Part shown: one piece after another, positions 45,146 through 57,025 of the stretch
How the letters are laid out: each line of letters begins with the position of its first letter
How positions within the stretch are numbered: the stretch's first letter is position 1
DNA from: Tubulanus polymorphus
Taxonomy: Eukaryota > Nemertea > Palaeonemertea > Tubulaniformes > Tubulanidae
Assembly: GCF_964204645.1 (NCBI RefSeq)
Contig: NC_134036.1
Coordinates: forward strand, 10,962,704-11,026,703
Direction of reading: 5' to 3'
DNA length: 64,000 nucleotides
Notes under the pieces: model-generated
What the model was told of the DNA's origin: nothing
Database searches by the model: none
Seen by the model: only the letters and a program-made list of their open reading frames with translations
Made by a program: the position numbers and the translations under genes

Positions 45146-45348
45146 TTAACATTTTACCAAATTTCTAAAACGCTGACGATTTGTTCGATCGATAGCTTTT
45201 ACACATTCTTTCCACACAATCTCCATAGTAGCTGGTGGACATGGGAAGTTACTAAAACATTTTTCTTTAATGTATGCTATTTTTCTATCATCTAATTTTG
45301 CCTTACGCTGTAAGCCATTTTTATTTCTATTGACTATATTACTGACAT
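45146..45348 (-). CDS. BEN-domain terminal exon
   Basis: After the acceptor TTATTTCCAG (minus strand) the frame reads LDDRKIAYIKEKCFSNFPC, then ATMEIVWKECVKAIDRTNRQ and a short tail to TAA. The DRKI.YI...F..FP, W.ECVKAID..NR pattern is that of BEN domains, which bind DNA or proteins in chromatin regulators. The exon has 2 + 66 codons plus stop. Upstream exons are not certain: the best candidate is at 45472-45645. Its strand and reading were chosen over the plus-strand ATG frame at 44822-45013, which is only a shadow of the duplicate. Confidence 0.72.
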
Positions 45349-45471
45349 CTGGAAATAAAATTGTTGTCAGTTTAGAAACAAATGCCGTTCTAGAATAGAC
45401 ACAATATCAAGACATTTTTGCCCAATTTCCAGTAATAAATCCATTTTTGAGTTGGTGACCTTAAGTTGATT

Positions 45472-45645
45472 TTATATCTGCACGTCATTGCTCTTGTTTT
45501 GGAAATTCTCAACTTTAGTTTTTACTTGTTTTAGCTCCGTTTCTGCGAGATTAACTTTAAGGGGGCTATCTTGCAGTATCATCTTCTTGATATCTTCTTC
45601 TGTAACAGATGAAGTATCAGCACTGCCACTTGCGACAATCGACAC
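45472..45645 (-). pseudogene. Candidate coiled-coil exon upstream of the BEN exon
   Basis: After TTTTTAG on the minus strand, 57 codons read SIVASGSADTSSVTEEDIKK and a heptad-like LKVNLAETELKQVKTKVENF to a TAA at 45472. The same frame stays open and helical beyond the stop for about 35 codons (SKMDLLLEIGQKCLDIVSIL). A coiled coil before a BEN domain is common in the family. No strong donor joins it in phase to the BEN exon, so it may be decayed or belong to an alternative transcript. Confidence 0.45.
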
Positions 45646-45839
45646 CTAAAAATAACACAGACGCAATGATATAATATAGGTCATTAATTACGGGTGCAGG
45701 GTCACTGTGTCCACTTGGGAAGTTGATTAAAATGATATGCTAAGGATCCAATGTAAATGTATATCCATTGCAAATTTAAATAACTATGGTTTCAAGGACG
45801 CCGAGTCCATGGAAGTGGTTTGAAATGCTAAACAATCGG

Positions 45840-46200
45840 AAACTTGGTGAATATTTCAATATTCTACGCCCCCTGGTGATTATATTAAGAAAGCAATGAC
45901 CTTACAACTCACCACAATCATAGAAAATGTCATGAGCTACAATTTTAAAATTCATTATGGTTACAAAATATGTCTGGGTACCAATATAATAGGAAGATAC
46001 TAAGTTATTCGCTATTCAACGCCCCCTGGTTACCATATACAAAAACCATCAACCTTGAAACTGAAAAACAATCATACAACATGCTATGAGCTACAACTTT
46101 GCAATTGATTGTAGTTACAAAATATCCATAGGTAACAATATAAATAGGCAAATTGTATAAAATTCAATATTCAACTCCCCTGGTGGTGAGAACAACAACC
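45840..46200. repeat. Tandem repeats containing CGCCCCCTGGTG
   Basis: About 150-bp units, three copies, each with CAATATTC or CTATTCAAC, GCCCCCTGGTKA, then ACCTT-AAACTCA, CAATCATA and ATGCTATGAGCTACAA words. A related piece lies near 47600-47760. The core resembles a CTCF site in sequence only. Confidence 0.65.
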
Positions 46201-46639
46201 TGGATAACCCCAATTCCACGTGCGGAGATGAATACTACAACAGTGATACTATTCATTCAATATCAAGACTAAAAACTTGTCGATAATTTCCTCCAAAAAC
46301 CTTTTCGTGAGGACTGATGACACTAAGATGGCTGTCGATTGCATCACGCTTGACTGATCAAAGAATCTGTTTGACATGTTGACATGTTTAAGAGCCCTTC
46401 TCCTTAGGTATAACCATCGCGAATTTCAATGAAAAAATGGCAAATCATTCGGAAGATGCAAATCATTCGGAAGATACAGGTCTTGGAATTCAGGGCAAAA
46501 ATGACCTTTTTGGGCACAAAAAAGGTCACAGGAGGTCATCTTGGGTCTGATCGACCCAATTTTTCCTATACTGATGCATCATAGGGGGAAACAAACATAT
46601 ATGAAAGATCAAGATAAATGCTCAAAGCGTTTTCAATAT

Positions 46640-46925
46640 TTCCCTTGAAAACTTCAAAATGTGTAAAAAGTGCTGATTTTGGTGAACAACAATGGCTGGC
46701 AGTCGGCCATCTTCTGATTGGCCCGATTCTGATCGGGCCAGTTTTCGGGCAGAAGATGTATCTAGGGTAGATACCTGTATAAACCAAAGATCAAGAAGAT
46801 CCATTGAAGGGTCTTCAAAACTTCCCAAAATAACTGGATTCCGTCTACGGACGGACGGACGGACAGACGAACGGACGAAAAGTGAACGCAATAGCCCGCT
46901 GGGACTAAAGTCCCAAGTGGGCTAA
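46640..46925. repeat. Dispersed repeat with ACGG microsatellite and terminal hairpin
   Basis: Contains GGACGGACGGACGGACAGAC and a hairpin AGCCCGCTGGGACT / AGTCCCAAGTGGGCT (46889-46920). A shorter relative lies at 47990-48090. Open frames across it on both strands are artefacts of the repeat. Confidence 0.7.
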
Positions 46926-47129
46926 AAAGAGGCTTTGTTTAGCAATTGGTAAAATATCCGAATATTTTTTTTAGCTTAAATTTCTGAAAAAACTATATAA
47001 ATTATGCTAATTAGGTCACGTGATGCACATAATTAGTATAAAAATTGATTCTTATATCACCAAAATGTTTGCCCACTACATTGCCCTCTGTGGTATAGTA
47101 CCCCTTTCATAACACTTCTGTATCTGTAT

Positions 47130-47250
47130 ACCAGGGCTCGGTTTTATAGTGGTATCAACTTTAACCAGGGGGTTAACTCATTGTAAATGAATTGAGTAAA
47201 CCCCCGGGTTATAGTTAATACAAGTCTATAAAACTTGCCCCAGGGGTTTT
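47130..47250. repeat. Fold-back element
   Basis: GGCTCGGTTTTATAG on the left is mirrored by CTATAAAACTTGCCCC on the right, with GGGGGTTAACTC / GAGTAAACCCCC inside. Confidence 0.6.
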
Positions 47251-48132
47251 AGTAAAATTACAAAAAATTTCTATTTCTGCTAAGTATGGTGGGTGGGTAT
47301 ATGGTCAATACTGAAAGGATTAAGATTAAGATTAATAATTGTAAGACCAGTGGTATTATAAAGATTGTCCCACCTGTACAGCGCCCCCTAAAGGTCAAGT
47401 GGGGAAAACGGCTCTTACTTAGTGCTTGGCCTATTTTAGCTTCATACAGTTTGATCAAGATCAGAAAAGAACTGTAGCACTAGTACCAAATTGAAGCAAA
47501 AGTTGACGGACGGACGACAACGGATGATCTACCAAACCCATCAGCTCCACTGAACTTCAGTTGCAGCAGCGCTAAAAGTTTTAAGAATGGACAAATGACC
47601 TTGAAACTCACAACAACGAGAGAATATGTCATGCGCTACAATTTTGCAACTGATTTTTCTTACATAATTAATACAAATATCAATAAATAAATTCTATATA
47701 ATGTAATACATTCACTCCACAAACTCGCTTCCACCAGCCCCCTGGCCTCACGACGAATGATTTCATTACTGCCGCTTTTGCGCATGACGTCATATATCGA
47801 TTTGCAAAATACTTTGTTGTTTGGTTAAATGTTCGCTGATTGGTCCATTTAACGGGAATTCCAACAGAAGCTTATGTCGTTTGTAAGGCCTACAAGCACT
47901 GTGATTGGCCCGAACTGATTCTGGTCTGCTAGTAACGACTCGAACGACTCCTGAGGTCAAGGAGTTCGGGGAATGGCTAAACTAAATCAAGCCAATCCAT
48001 TGAACAAAACTTCGGAAAATAACTGGAATTCCGTCTGCACAGATGAACGGACGAAAAGTGAATGCAATGCCCCGCTGCGACTTAGGTGGTCTAATCAGCA
48101 ATAAATTCATTGAGATGAAAAACACGTGCCTT

Positions 48133-48503
48133 TTAACTTAAGCAGCATCCTACCTTCTTCTTCTTTTTGGGGGGTTGATTTAGTTTTGCACTGCTAGTGT
48201 AAAGTGCATCCTCTTCATCGATGGTGTAGAAATCATTATATCTGCTGTTAGTCTTTGTTGTCCCAGACTTTCCGACAATAGTTTTTATTCGTTCGTAAGG
48301 GACTGATTCCCTGATTGAAGAAGCAAGAATTACTTCACCTTTAAACGGATCGTTTGATATAATTTTGTCGTGCATATCGTGCGAATCATCCTCCCGGCGG
48401 TAGGTGATGCCATCATCTTTGAGGAGTCTTGCCAGGTCTAATCTATTCACTTTGAGTGTATTCCTTGCGATCAATCTTTCTTCTTCTGGCTCTCTAATGT
48501 GAT
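48133..48503 (-). CDS. Terminal exon of a host gene ending in a polybasic stretch and CaaX box
   Basis: After the acceptor TTACTTTTAG the frame reads HIREPEEERLIARNTLKVNR, LARLLKDDGITYRREDD and further to PPKKKKKVGCCLS and TAA. The last four residues, CCLS, are a good farnesylation motif; the second Cys and the Lys run resemble Ras-like membrane anchors. 123 codons are open without break. I do not recognise the rest, which is charged with no transmembrane segment. Upstream exons should lie at higher coordinates but were not identified. An uninterrupted 370-bp frame with a clean acceptor and meaningful C-terminus supports a real exon. Confidence 0.6.
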
Positions 48504-49339
48504 CTAAAAGTAAATGAGAAATTCCCTAGTTGTACTTCTGATTGGCTAAGTTTTCATTTCTAACCGCCACAAACACCGATTTATAACACAGGGGCTTGTA
48601 AACTGGCTTGGATTTTACTTTGGGGTTGTTGATAATCTCGCGAGAATGGCACTAAAATTTAAACAGCAAATAAATTTGAAATAATACAGAAATACCTTGC
48701 TGCATGCGCAGCAACTTTCCGAAGTTCATGATCAGTTCAAGTTCAATTGATTTTTCATTTTAAAAATTCTGTCACACAAATACAATAAGTAGAATTACAT
48801 AGATAAGAAAATCAATAATTTTTGTATTGACATAAAAAGAAAACTATAATATCTGATACATACTTTGATTGACAGCTCACGAGAGCTCAGAAAGTTGCTG
48901 CGCATGCGCAGTGGTATCCACCGCATCAATACACTCACAGGCAAATACGTTTCATGCGTCACGCCCACCAATACTGGTCCTTAATGGCCAATTGTTTATC
49001 GAAACTTTATAAGTTAAAAAAAGAATACCTCATCCAGTTAAAAAAAGTTCACGCAGGTTCATTTCAGCAGCGTACTAACATGACCCACTTTTGAAAAACT
49101 GACATTCAATGACATGTAGTGACGCCTGCGCACTCGACTGCTTTCTGGACTTAGAGAATTTCAGAGAATTTTCCCAACACATACATCATGCGCATGCGTT
49201 AAAAATGGACACATTGGAAACATTACGGTTTTTGCCCTCAATGCTGCCATGTTTGTCACTTGGCCCAAGTCCGATATACGTCGAAAATAGTACGAAATTA
49301 ATGCGCAAAGACATAACAGATGCGTTTGTTGTAGATTGG
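48504..49339. other. Host DNA, probable intron or intergenic
   Basis: Contains TGCTGCATGCGCAGCAAC near 48700 and, inverted, GTTGCTGCGCATGCGCAG near 48893, i.e. inverted repeats of about 20 bp flanking roughly 200 bp. No exon recognised. Confidence 0.4.
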
Positions 49340-49790
49340 GGAGTCTCCGGGTTGACAAATGGACAGGTTAACAGAAGACAGAGAGACATCGGGTCTCCAG
49401 GTAGACAGGTGGACAGGAGACAGAAAGAGTCAGGTCTCCGGTTAGACAAATCATCAGAAGCCAGATAGACAGTCAGGTCTCCAGGTAGACAGGAGACAGA
49501 GACAGTCAGGTCTCCGATTAGACGGGTCAACAGAAGACGGTAAGGTCTCCAGGTAGACAGGTGGACAGGAGACAGAGACAGTCAGGTCTGCGGGTAGTCA
49601 GGTCAACAGAAGACAGAAACACAGTCAGTTCACCAGGTAGACAGGTGGACAGGAGACAGAAACAGTCAGGTCTCCGGCCAGGTTAACACAAGAGAGACAT
49701 TCAGGTAGACAGGTGGACAGGAGACAGTCAGTGGACACGAGACGATTACACAGTAGGTCTCTGTGAGTGAACAGATAGACAATCGGTAAG
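49340..49790. repeat. Complex minisatellite (VNTR)
   Basis: Iterations of GTCAGGTCTCC, AGGTAGACAGGTGGACAGG and AGACAGAGACA in about 40-80-bp higher-order units. Frames through it are repetitive and not supported as protein. Confidence 0.9.
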
Positions 49791-50162
49791 GGATGGGTGC
49801 GACAGGTGGACAGTTAGATGGATCCTTACGAAAGAGAACGGATCTGGGGTTTTCAGCGATATATCGAAGACTATCCTGTACTGCGCGATCTTTCAATGGC
49901 CTCAATTATAACCACGTTAACTATGTTTTTTAATGCGTGAACGATATCATCAACTGCTATCATGTCCACAGACAGTGCATTACATAAACAAGGAAAAGTG
50001 TATTTGTATCCACAGATCGTGTCCAGGTTTCCCTATATACCCAATCGCCAAATCTTATAATTCCGCAAATTTCATAAAACTTCGATTTCAAATTTGCAAT
50101 CCCACGTTAGCTTATCCACAAAATTCTACATTTTTTCGCAGGCGTCAAATAAATTATTAAAA

Positions 50163-50260
50163 TTAATTTTCTAATTCCTCGAGAACATTGTCGTCTTCCA
50201 ATATAGCACCATCACTGAAGAGAACGAACCTTTTCGATGAGAATTTCAATTTCGATGTAG
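50163..50260 (-). other. Possible short terminal exon
   Basis: Minus-strand acceptor TATTTCAG is followed by 31 codons reading SKLKFSSKRFVLFSDGAILE and then DDNVLEELEN to TAA. It looks like a protein C-terminus (beta strand, acidic helix) but no family is assigned. It could belong to a gene upstream of the CaaX exon or be chance. Confidence 0.35.
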
Positions 50261-50564
50261 CTGAAATAAGAAGTAGTAGAATAAGTTAAAAAAATACTTT
50301 TTTGAAATCATTTATAATTTGTTATTGTTTTCAATTGTATGGTATGTATTTTGATTAATTAGGAGTAATCTGAAGATAATTTTGTAAGAGAAACCTTTTG
50401 AATTTAGACCCGTAATTGTTTCGGCTTTGGTCAAGACTTGGTGTTCCGATTCAGCACCGTTGATGACGGTAAGTAGAACCATCGTTGAATGCAAATTCGA
50501 GAAAGCTGTCGGGACACACGTGTTGTGAGCGAATCAACGACCCCGAGAGAGGAGGCAGCAGCAG

Positions 50565-50685
50565 GTAACTAGCAACACGCAAACTTGCAACCGCTAAATA
50601 ACAACTCGCAACTTAAACGACAGTTCGAAACTGACAAATAGCAATTGGCAACTGGCAATTGGAACTAGCAACTAGCAATGTCGGC
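50565..50685. repeat. Short RCAACTNGCAA-type tandem repeat
   Basis: Words such as AACTAGCAAC, AACTCGCAAC and ATTGGCAACTGGC repeat at about 10-12 bp with decay. Non-coding. Confidence 0.75.
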
Positions 50686-51007
50686 TCAGGGATTTCATAT
50701 AACAAATTATCAACTATTACTCGCGTTAATGGGGATGGTTCACGGGGTAATTAGTAATTCCAGCTAGGTTGAAATCTGATACTGTTTGAAACGTGCGCTG
50801 TAGGGCGTCAGAATTCTACTACCGCGGTTATTTCAATTTTTAATCGTATTTGACTTCGTGCAGTTTGGTAGCCTGATGCCTGACGATAGTCATGTCAGTA
50901 TTCGATGAAGATAGACAGTAACTAATCTTAACGTCAAATCGGTAACAGATTCAGGATTCAAATTAATTGTTTCCCTATTTGCAAATCAGCGTCTGAGTGC
51001 TGAAATA

Positions 51008-52111
51008 ATGATGGCTCTAGAGAATGTATCGGTGAGCGCTCAGATTCTTGACCTGAACGGATCAGATCTGACAACCACTACTGAGAATGCGGGATTTAAA
51101 CCCCATCCACGGTGTAAATACATCCATCACGCTGATTACAAACCGTTTCACGTGAATCTACAGATCACAACTTACGTCATTTTCTGTGTTGCTATCTTCG
51201 GTTTCGGCTCAAATTTACTGTCTTTTGTCATTCTCAGTTTTGAACGTTCAAAAAACACCAGTATATTTTATTTGAGATGCTTGGCTGTTATTGACGTGCT
51301 GCATTGTTCGTCTTATATCGTATTCGACTTTCACTATCGGCTCTACAGTCACACACTGTTACTAGACATGAATGTTGAAATGAACCACGCTATGAAGCGC
51401 ATTTATTCATACACGCAACGCATTGCACAGTCGTTTTCCAATGTCAGTGATCTAATAACATTGTTAATCGCTATAGACAGATATATCGTTGTTTGTTGGC
51501 CTCTGAAAGCAATAAGAATCATAAACTTAAAGAGAAGTTATATTAGCATAGTTCTAGTTGTAGTAATATCGCTATGTGGTTGGGTTAATGCGTATTTCGT
51601 GTATTATACTCGTCGTTCCATTAATCCGTGCACTGGACACGAGAGATGGACACAGAAATTGACGCCATTTGGTAAAAATAGATATTTAAGATACTTTAAT
51701 TCTTTTGTCCGCGCTCCTATATTTACTATAATCCCGACAGTGATTGTGGTCCTAATAACTATACGATTGGTTTTTACGTTGAAACGCGCAGGAGCAGCGA
51801 GAAAAATCATCTCTTCAAATAAACAAACTTTAAAAGGCAGCTGCAGCAGCAACAATGACCGTAGTTTAACTTTGACGTTAGTTCTCATTTCATGTTTCTA
51901 TTTACTAAAGAAAGCATGTATGGTCGATGCAGCTATAACGAACCTTATTTCAACTATTAACGGGATAATTGGTAAACGCTCTTTAACAACGATAATGAAC
52001 CAAATTCAATATATCATAAGAATGATCATAGCATCTAATAATTTCTTCATCTATTGCGCTTCGAGGCGTCGCTTTCGGAATCAACTGAAAGCGTTTTTTT
52101 TTTTCGTTTAA
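51008..52111 (+). CDS. Rhodopsin-family orphan GPCR, intact single exon
   Basis: 367 residues. An extracellular N-terminus of about 50 residues has N-glycosylation sites (NVS, NGS). TM1 has GFGSNLLSF (N1.50), TM2 has LAVIDVLH (D2.50), and TM3 ends in IDRYIVVCWPL, a clear DRY box. A Cys in the loop after TM4 (INPCTG) is present. TM5 follows near residue 240, a basic Ser-rich third loop, TM6 with LVLISCFYLLKKAC, and TM7 with IIASNNFFIYCASRRRFR, where NPxxY is replaced by NNFFIY. Helix 8 is basic. The start (second Met also possible, MM) follows a short AT-rich leader. It resembles invertebrate FMRFamide-like orphan receptors, as does the broken receptor at 7688, but is only distantly similar to it. 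The ligand cannot be inferred. Confidence 0.85.
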   Translation: MMALENVSVSAQILDLNGSDLTTTTENAGFKPHPRCKYIHHADYKPFHVNLQITTYVIFCVAIFGFGSNLLSFVILSFERSKNTSIFYLRCLAVIDVLHCSSYIVFDFHYRLYSHTLLLDMNVEMNHAMKRIYSYTQRIAQSFSNVSDLITLLIAIDRYIVVCWPLKAIRIINLKRSYISIVLVVVISLCGWVNAYFVYYTRRSINPCTGHERWTQKLTPFGKNRYLRYFNSFVRAPIFTIIPTVIVVLITIRLVFTLKRAGAARKIISSNKQTLKGSCSSNNDRSLTLTLVLISCFYLLKKACMVDAAITNLISTINGIIGKRSLTTIMNQIQYIIRMIIASNNFFIYCASRRRFRNQLKAFFFFV

Positions 52112-52318
52112 ACGGAATTACGGTGAATACGTCTTGAATACATAGGTGGAACACACTAATTTACGAGACAAGTAGGACTGTATAGGTTAACTATATATTT
52201 GATGCACGTGCTTTCCCTACTAATTTATAGAAGCTCCATCAGGTGAATGAGTTTAGTCAATGGAAAAACAACAGTTTTTATAGACAGACTGACGCAAATT
52301 AGAGAGAACTGAGTGAAG
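52112..52318. other. GPCR 3' flank
   Basis: AT-rich, no feature beyond a probable untranslated region. Confidence 0.3.
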
Positions 52319-52647
52319 CAGCGGCAGATCCAGGATAGCATGTAGGGGGTGCACAAATCCCAAATAGGGGGTCTGGAAAATTTTCTAAAATTAGACGTGC
52401 AGAGACGCGTTAAGGGCACGATCAGAGTACGATTTACCTCGTAATTTGAATAGTGATTTTCACAACTATTATGAACGATGTCGGACTGCCGTAAAAAGCG
52501 CTGGTAATTGTAAACGACGACATCAGATTACGCATTGTCAGGCATTTTTCACATGCTTGCCTTCTTACGGAACGGTCTGTCGATAAAAATGTGGAGAACG
52601 TTAAGGGGATGCACGTGCCCCCTGTGCACCCCCTGGATCCGCCGCTG
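52319..52647. mobile_element. MITE with CAGCGGCGGATCCAGG-like inverted ends
   Basis: Left end CAGCGGCAGATCCAGG...GGGGGTGCAC and right end GTGCACCCCCTGGATCCGCCGCTG (abbreviated) are inverted copies enclosing 329 bp without coding capacity. CAG..GGCGGATCCAGG ends are common in hAT-like elements. An 8-bp target duplication is not evident. Confidence 0.65.
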
Positions 52648-55600
52648 AAATGTAATTACAAATAAGTTGATGAGTAAAACTATATCAAAGTAAAATAAAC
52701 AGAGAGTACCGGTACCTAAGAGCAACAAATAACAATAATGGTAGTCGAAGCGATGATTAGCATGCGCTTTTCGAAATCAAAAATCAAATCGTTATTTGTT
52801 TGAAAAAAAAATAATTTCTCCGTGTCTCATATGTGACCACATAGTAACGACTCCGCGTAGTGAGTTCGAATTCCTTGACGGGTGAAGATGCCCACACCCC
52901 CTCTCATACAGTGTTTCGCACCCTTAACGAGATCAATCTAATGTAACAATATGTCTGTTTGGCTTTCAGCTGCTGATCTTCGTTAATGGTTTCGCCCCGG
53001 GGTTTCTTAATTCATAAACGCCGGTATCAAATTCGGCTAGAGGCTTTGTTTGTTATAAAACGTGAATTTAAGCTCGATCGTACGATGTAAACCAGGTTCT
53101 GCAAGTACTAGTCAAGAGAACGCAAATTGTGTTGAATTGTAGAAACACTCAAAGCATGGTCCATCTTTTTTTATAGATTTGGTACTTCTTAAAATCGGGA
53201 CCAGGATAAGTTTGGAATTAAAATTACTTTTTATACGTGTTTTTTTATTCACTCGACCTTTCGACTTCTGGTATAGAACAACACATTTACAACGACTGTT
53301 ATTGTTGTCTTTATTATTGTCATTGTTAGTATTATTATTGTTATTATTTTTATTATTAGGGTTTCTGCTGCTTTCGCAGAAACCCTCTTGTATTTCTGTT
53401 GATTATTATCATTATTATTATAAATGGTCCACTTTCCAGCCAAAATTTTTTCTTAAAATGTAACTCCTCCCAGATTCGACTACCAACAGCTTATAAACGT
53501 AATTTTAAATTCTGTCAGAAATATAACTCAGCGCCTGACGATTTCGAATTTGCGATTAGTAATCTATTATGAATTAATCCCGCATAATTACCGGGTCTAA
53601 ACAGCGACAAGAATAACGCAACGAATCGTCATCTATTGTTAACAGTGCACCCCCGCAAGCCTAAAATTTACTGCACGACCTTCAAAGTCAACCGTAAATC
53701 ACGGAATCGGACTTACAATCAGTCCGGATCCGTCATTTCCCACGAACGATAACTACAGCCGGTGCGTAATAAGTGTCTTATGAATGAAACATGGCGGATG
53801 GTTGAAATCATTTTCGGCTTAAATTTATCGCGAGTTTTAGGACCTTAATGAATTTCACGAAACCATGATCCTTATAGTGAGTCAATTGGTTAATTCTATT
53901 CGTAAATCAATTTACGTTGGCTACATTTCCTGGAGATTTCTGGCTCGATTCAACGTAATATGGACAGAAATTGTAGAAATTTTCATACGGAATTTTACTT
54001 CCGCGTTCACTCGACGACTCAGATCGACGACAACGACAGTAGTTTTTACGTAATTTAAGGTGAGAATCCGTTAACCAGGGAATGTTTAACATGATTTCTT
54101 TATAATATTAGTACGTATGGTAGCAAATGAGTACTCGGTGAAGCAATGATCATTGTTGGCTCGCTACATTACCTAGCTTTTTTGGTGGTTACACCTAGAA
54201 TAGGCCCTAAATGTAGTGAATAGAGACAGTGGAAAGCCTATGTTGATAGTAAGGGGCTGGTTTACACTCATGTGTACGACTATTAATTTCGATTACTTTC
54301 TTTCCAGCTATAAATCATGGAATGAACTGGTCACTACGGTCTTCAATTCCTTTTCCGATTCTTGCAGCTGGTAGAAATAAATTTAAACCACAGTGTACAA
54401 GGGTACGTTCCAAATCAAACTTTTTCGTCATCGTCGTAACTTAAGCGCAACTGTCTCAGATGCTGTAAGTACTTGACGTTTTATGTAATTGTTATTTTTT
54501 TCAGTTGCAATGTTTACAATATTTGAATAAGTTATCGGTTATTATACTTTCCTTCACTCCTCTATGATATTATATAACCGAGTAATTATTACATTTGATT
54601 GTTTAATCGTAGGTGGAAAGAGGTCACTTGTCATGAAAGTCGACTGTGGCTGACTAATTGGTGCGAGTAGACCAGGCGTTGATGTTTCAAAAGGTTTAGC
54701 CAAAATGCTTGTATCATCCGGGGGGAAGACATATATCCGAAGATAAATGAAAACTTCACCTCGTTGATCGCCAGTTGTTTTTGCTGCAATCGGGGTTGTA
54801 GACATTGTCGACGAGTAGAATCGGTCGACAATCGGGAACCGATTTACTCCTTTTCTATAAATGTGTCCTTGAGTGGGGAACTATTCCACGCTATACTGGA
54901 CTTTAACCAATATTCATTCGCTATTGGACTACGATCGTTGATGAAACTTCAGCGATTTCAGCGAAATCATCAGGTAGCAAATAAACGTTAAATGAATGTT
55001 TAATACAACATTGTAACGATTGAATAAAACGTTACCAGAATGTTTGTATAACATCCATTTGTTAAGTTTTTTAGCTGTTAAATCAACGTTTCACCATCAA
55101 ATCAAGCTAATGGATAGGCGATGCCGTCATAGAAACGTTTCCGAGCGTCTGCGTTTACGCAAGTGTATGCCGAGTAAACTATCGCTCATGAATGAAAACA
55201 AAAACAACTTTAGCAAAAATTGTTGTTTCTTTCTGAATGCAAATTCCCCGTTGAACAAATAGATGCGCAATAAAGGTAGATAAACCGGTTATTCACGATA
55301 TAACGGACCAAAACGTCGCTAGGAGAGAGCATGCGTGATTGACAGCACTTCCTCTCGATTAGGTGATGAATGTACAAGGTATATTTCTAAAAGGAAATAT
55401 GCGACAGGTGGTTTTGCAAAGTCATTAAAAATCAAGATCCTATTGTATCTGAGGATACAATTATTCCGATTTTGGAGAGAGAGAAGTCATAAAGAATGAA
55501 TAAATTAATGAAGATTACAAAATCGGAAGTAACAAACGAACAGTTTTAAAGCGGAAGCACCCGTCGCGATAAAATGAAGATTTAGATATTACAAAATCAT

Positions 55601-57025
55601 TATGAAAAACGAAATGAAAATAAACAAATGCTACCGTTGATAGTATTCACGTACAAATTGTAGAATGAGAATAGAAAATTTAATTGAATACAAGTCACGA
55701 GAAGAGCAAAGAAATTTAGACAATCAATTCGGCGGCTTGAAATAAAGAAACTGCTTAATATGAATAAACTCGAATGCAAGATCTTTGCTTTCGAATAATT
55801 TGTTAATTACAAGGGTAGACCTACGGTTCATATAAATTAATATATTTTTGAATTTTGAAATCAGGGGATCTAAAAATAGTATTCATCATTACGGGACGTC
55901 GATTCAGAAATTAATTTTTCAGGGAAGAGCCGATCAGCCTTCCAGAAAGGGAATGCGCATCATCAATGAGTGTCGCAAAAAAATTATCTCATTGCTAATT
56001 AAAGTTGAAAAATAACAGGTACGTTGTTTTCTGAATACTAAAAGATTCTTAATTTTATTTGTGTTCTGTCTACTTAATTGCGGAAATCCGATGTATTTGC
56101 AGTACTGGGAACAATAAAGTATTGAATAAAGTAACAATTAAGTATATTTGATGAGTATCAATAAAGTATATTTGAACTTCAATTTGAGCCCACTAGGTGG
56201 TGGTATTGGAAGACACCAGGTGGTTCGATCAACTTAATATGCTCCAGCGCCGTGGCGCTGTCGCTAAAATGAATTTCAAATCGTTACCACCATTTCATTG
56301 CACATCTCATACACGGCCATTATGAAAGTCTATATATCGGGAAAAACGACCGAGCAATACATTCTGAAACCTAGATATTAATAAACGCAACTAAGTGACG
56401 TAGGTACAGCGACTGAGCTCGGGTAACCGCTCGCAGTGGGCAGACGTCTGGATTGGCTCGATCCAGGTCGAGGTCGAAGTTGTTAATCAGCAGACGAGAC
56501 CTGGTTACGTAAACATGTTTGGACTGCGGAATAGCGTATATCCCCGCGCCACCTGGTGTATATAAGTAACGACAACCGAATCAGACAATTCTGAATAGGT
56601 AACAACCCTCTGGGGAGGTCGTAAGAGGTTGCCTGTCGGTTTTTTTAGGGGATAATCGATACCGGAGGATGATTTATGGTGTTTAAGTGATAATAGAGAC
56701 ACAAAAAAACATTAACAAGTTGAACCGGTAACAAGAGTTGAATCGGTAACGAGAAAATCTGAATAAGGAACAAGTGATGGTCCCTCGTTCCTTATTTGGA
56801 GATGAATTCTCAATAAGTAACGGAATAAGGAACAAGTAACGAACTTCACTGGGCTGCATTTTTATTGAATCTTATTATACCGGTAACACGGGATTTGACG
56901 ACTGAGACACAAATATGAATTCGAGCTTTAACCGAATCAGTCAGTCGGTTGTGGTTCAGTTTCATAAACGGATATTTCCCAAACAACCACAAATATATCC
57001 ATTTACATACCCTTATCGCCGACGA
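52648..57025. other. Host intergenic DNA without a supported gene
   Basis: Contains a TTATTG/TTATTA microsatellite (about 53310-53355) ending in a perfect hairpin AGGGTTTCTG...CAGAAACCCT at 53358-53386. Short frames at 53865-54053, 54554-54805 and 55020-55262 have no domain; 54805-54758 (minus) could be a first exon because CAACGAG is followed by GTGAAG, but nothing supports it further. Confidence 0.4.

Noticed and set aside
46566-46925. ORFs of 73-89 codons on both strands.
   Set aside because: Created by an ACGG microsatellite and a dispersed repeat.
49109-49530. ORFs of 114-119 codons across the minisatellite.
   Set aside because: Open only because repeat units lack stops; present on both strands.
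54554-54831. Minus-strand ORFs with a possible donor (CAACGAG/GTGAAG).
   Set aside because: No downstream exon or domain found to support it.
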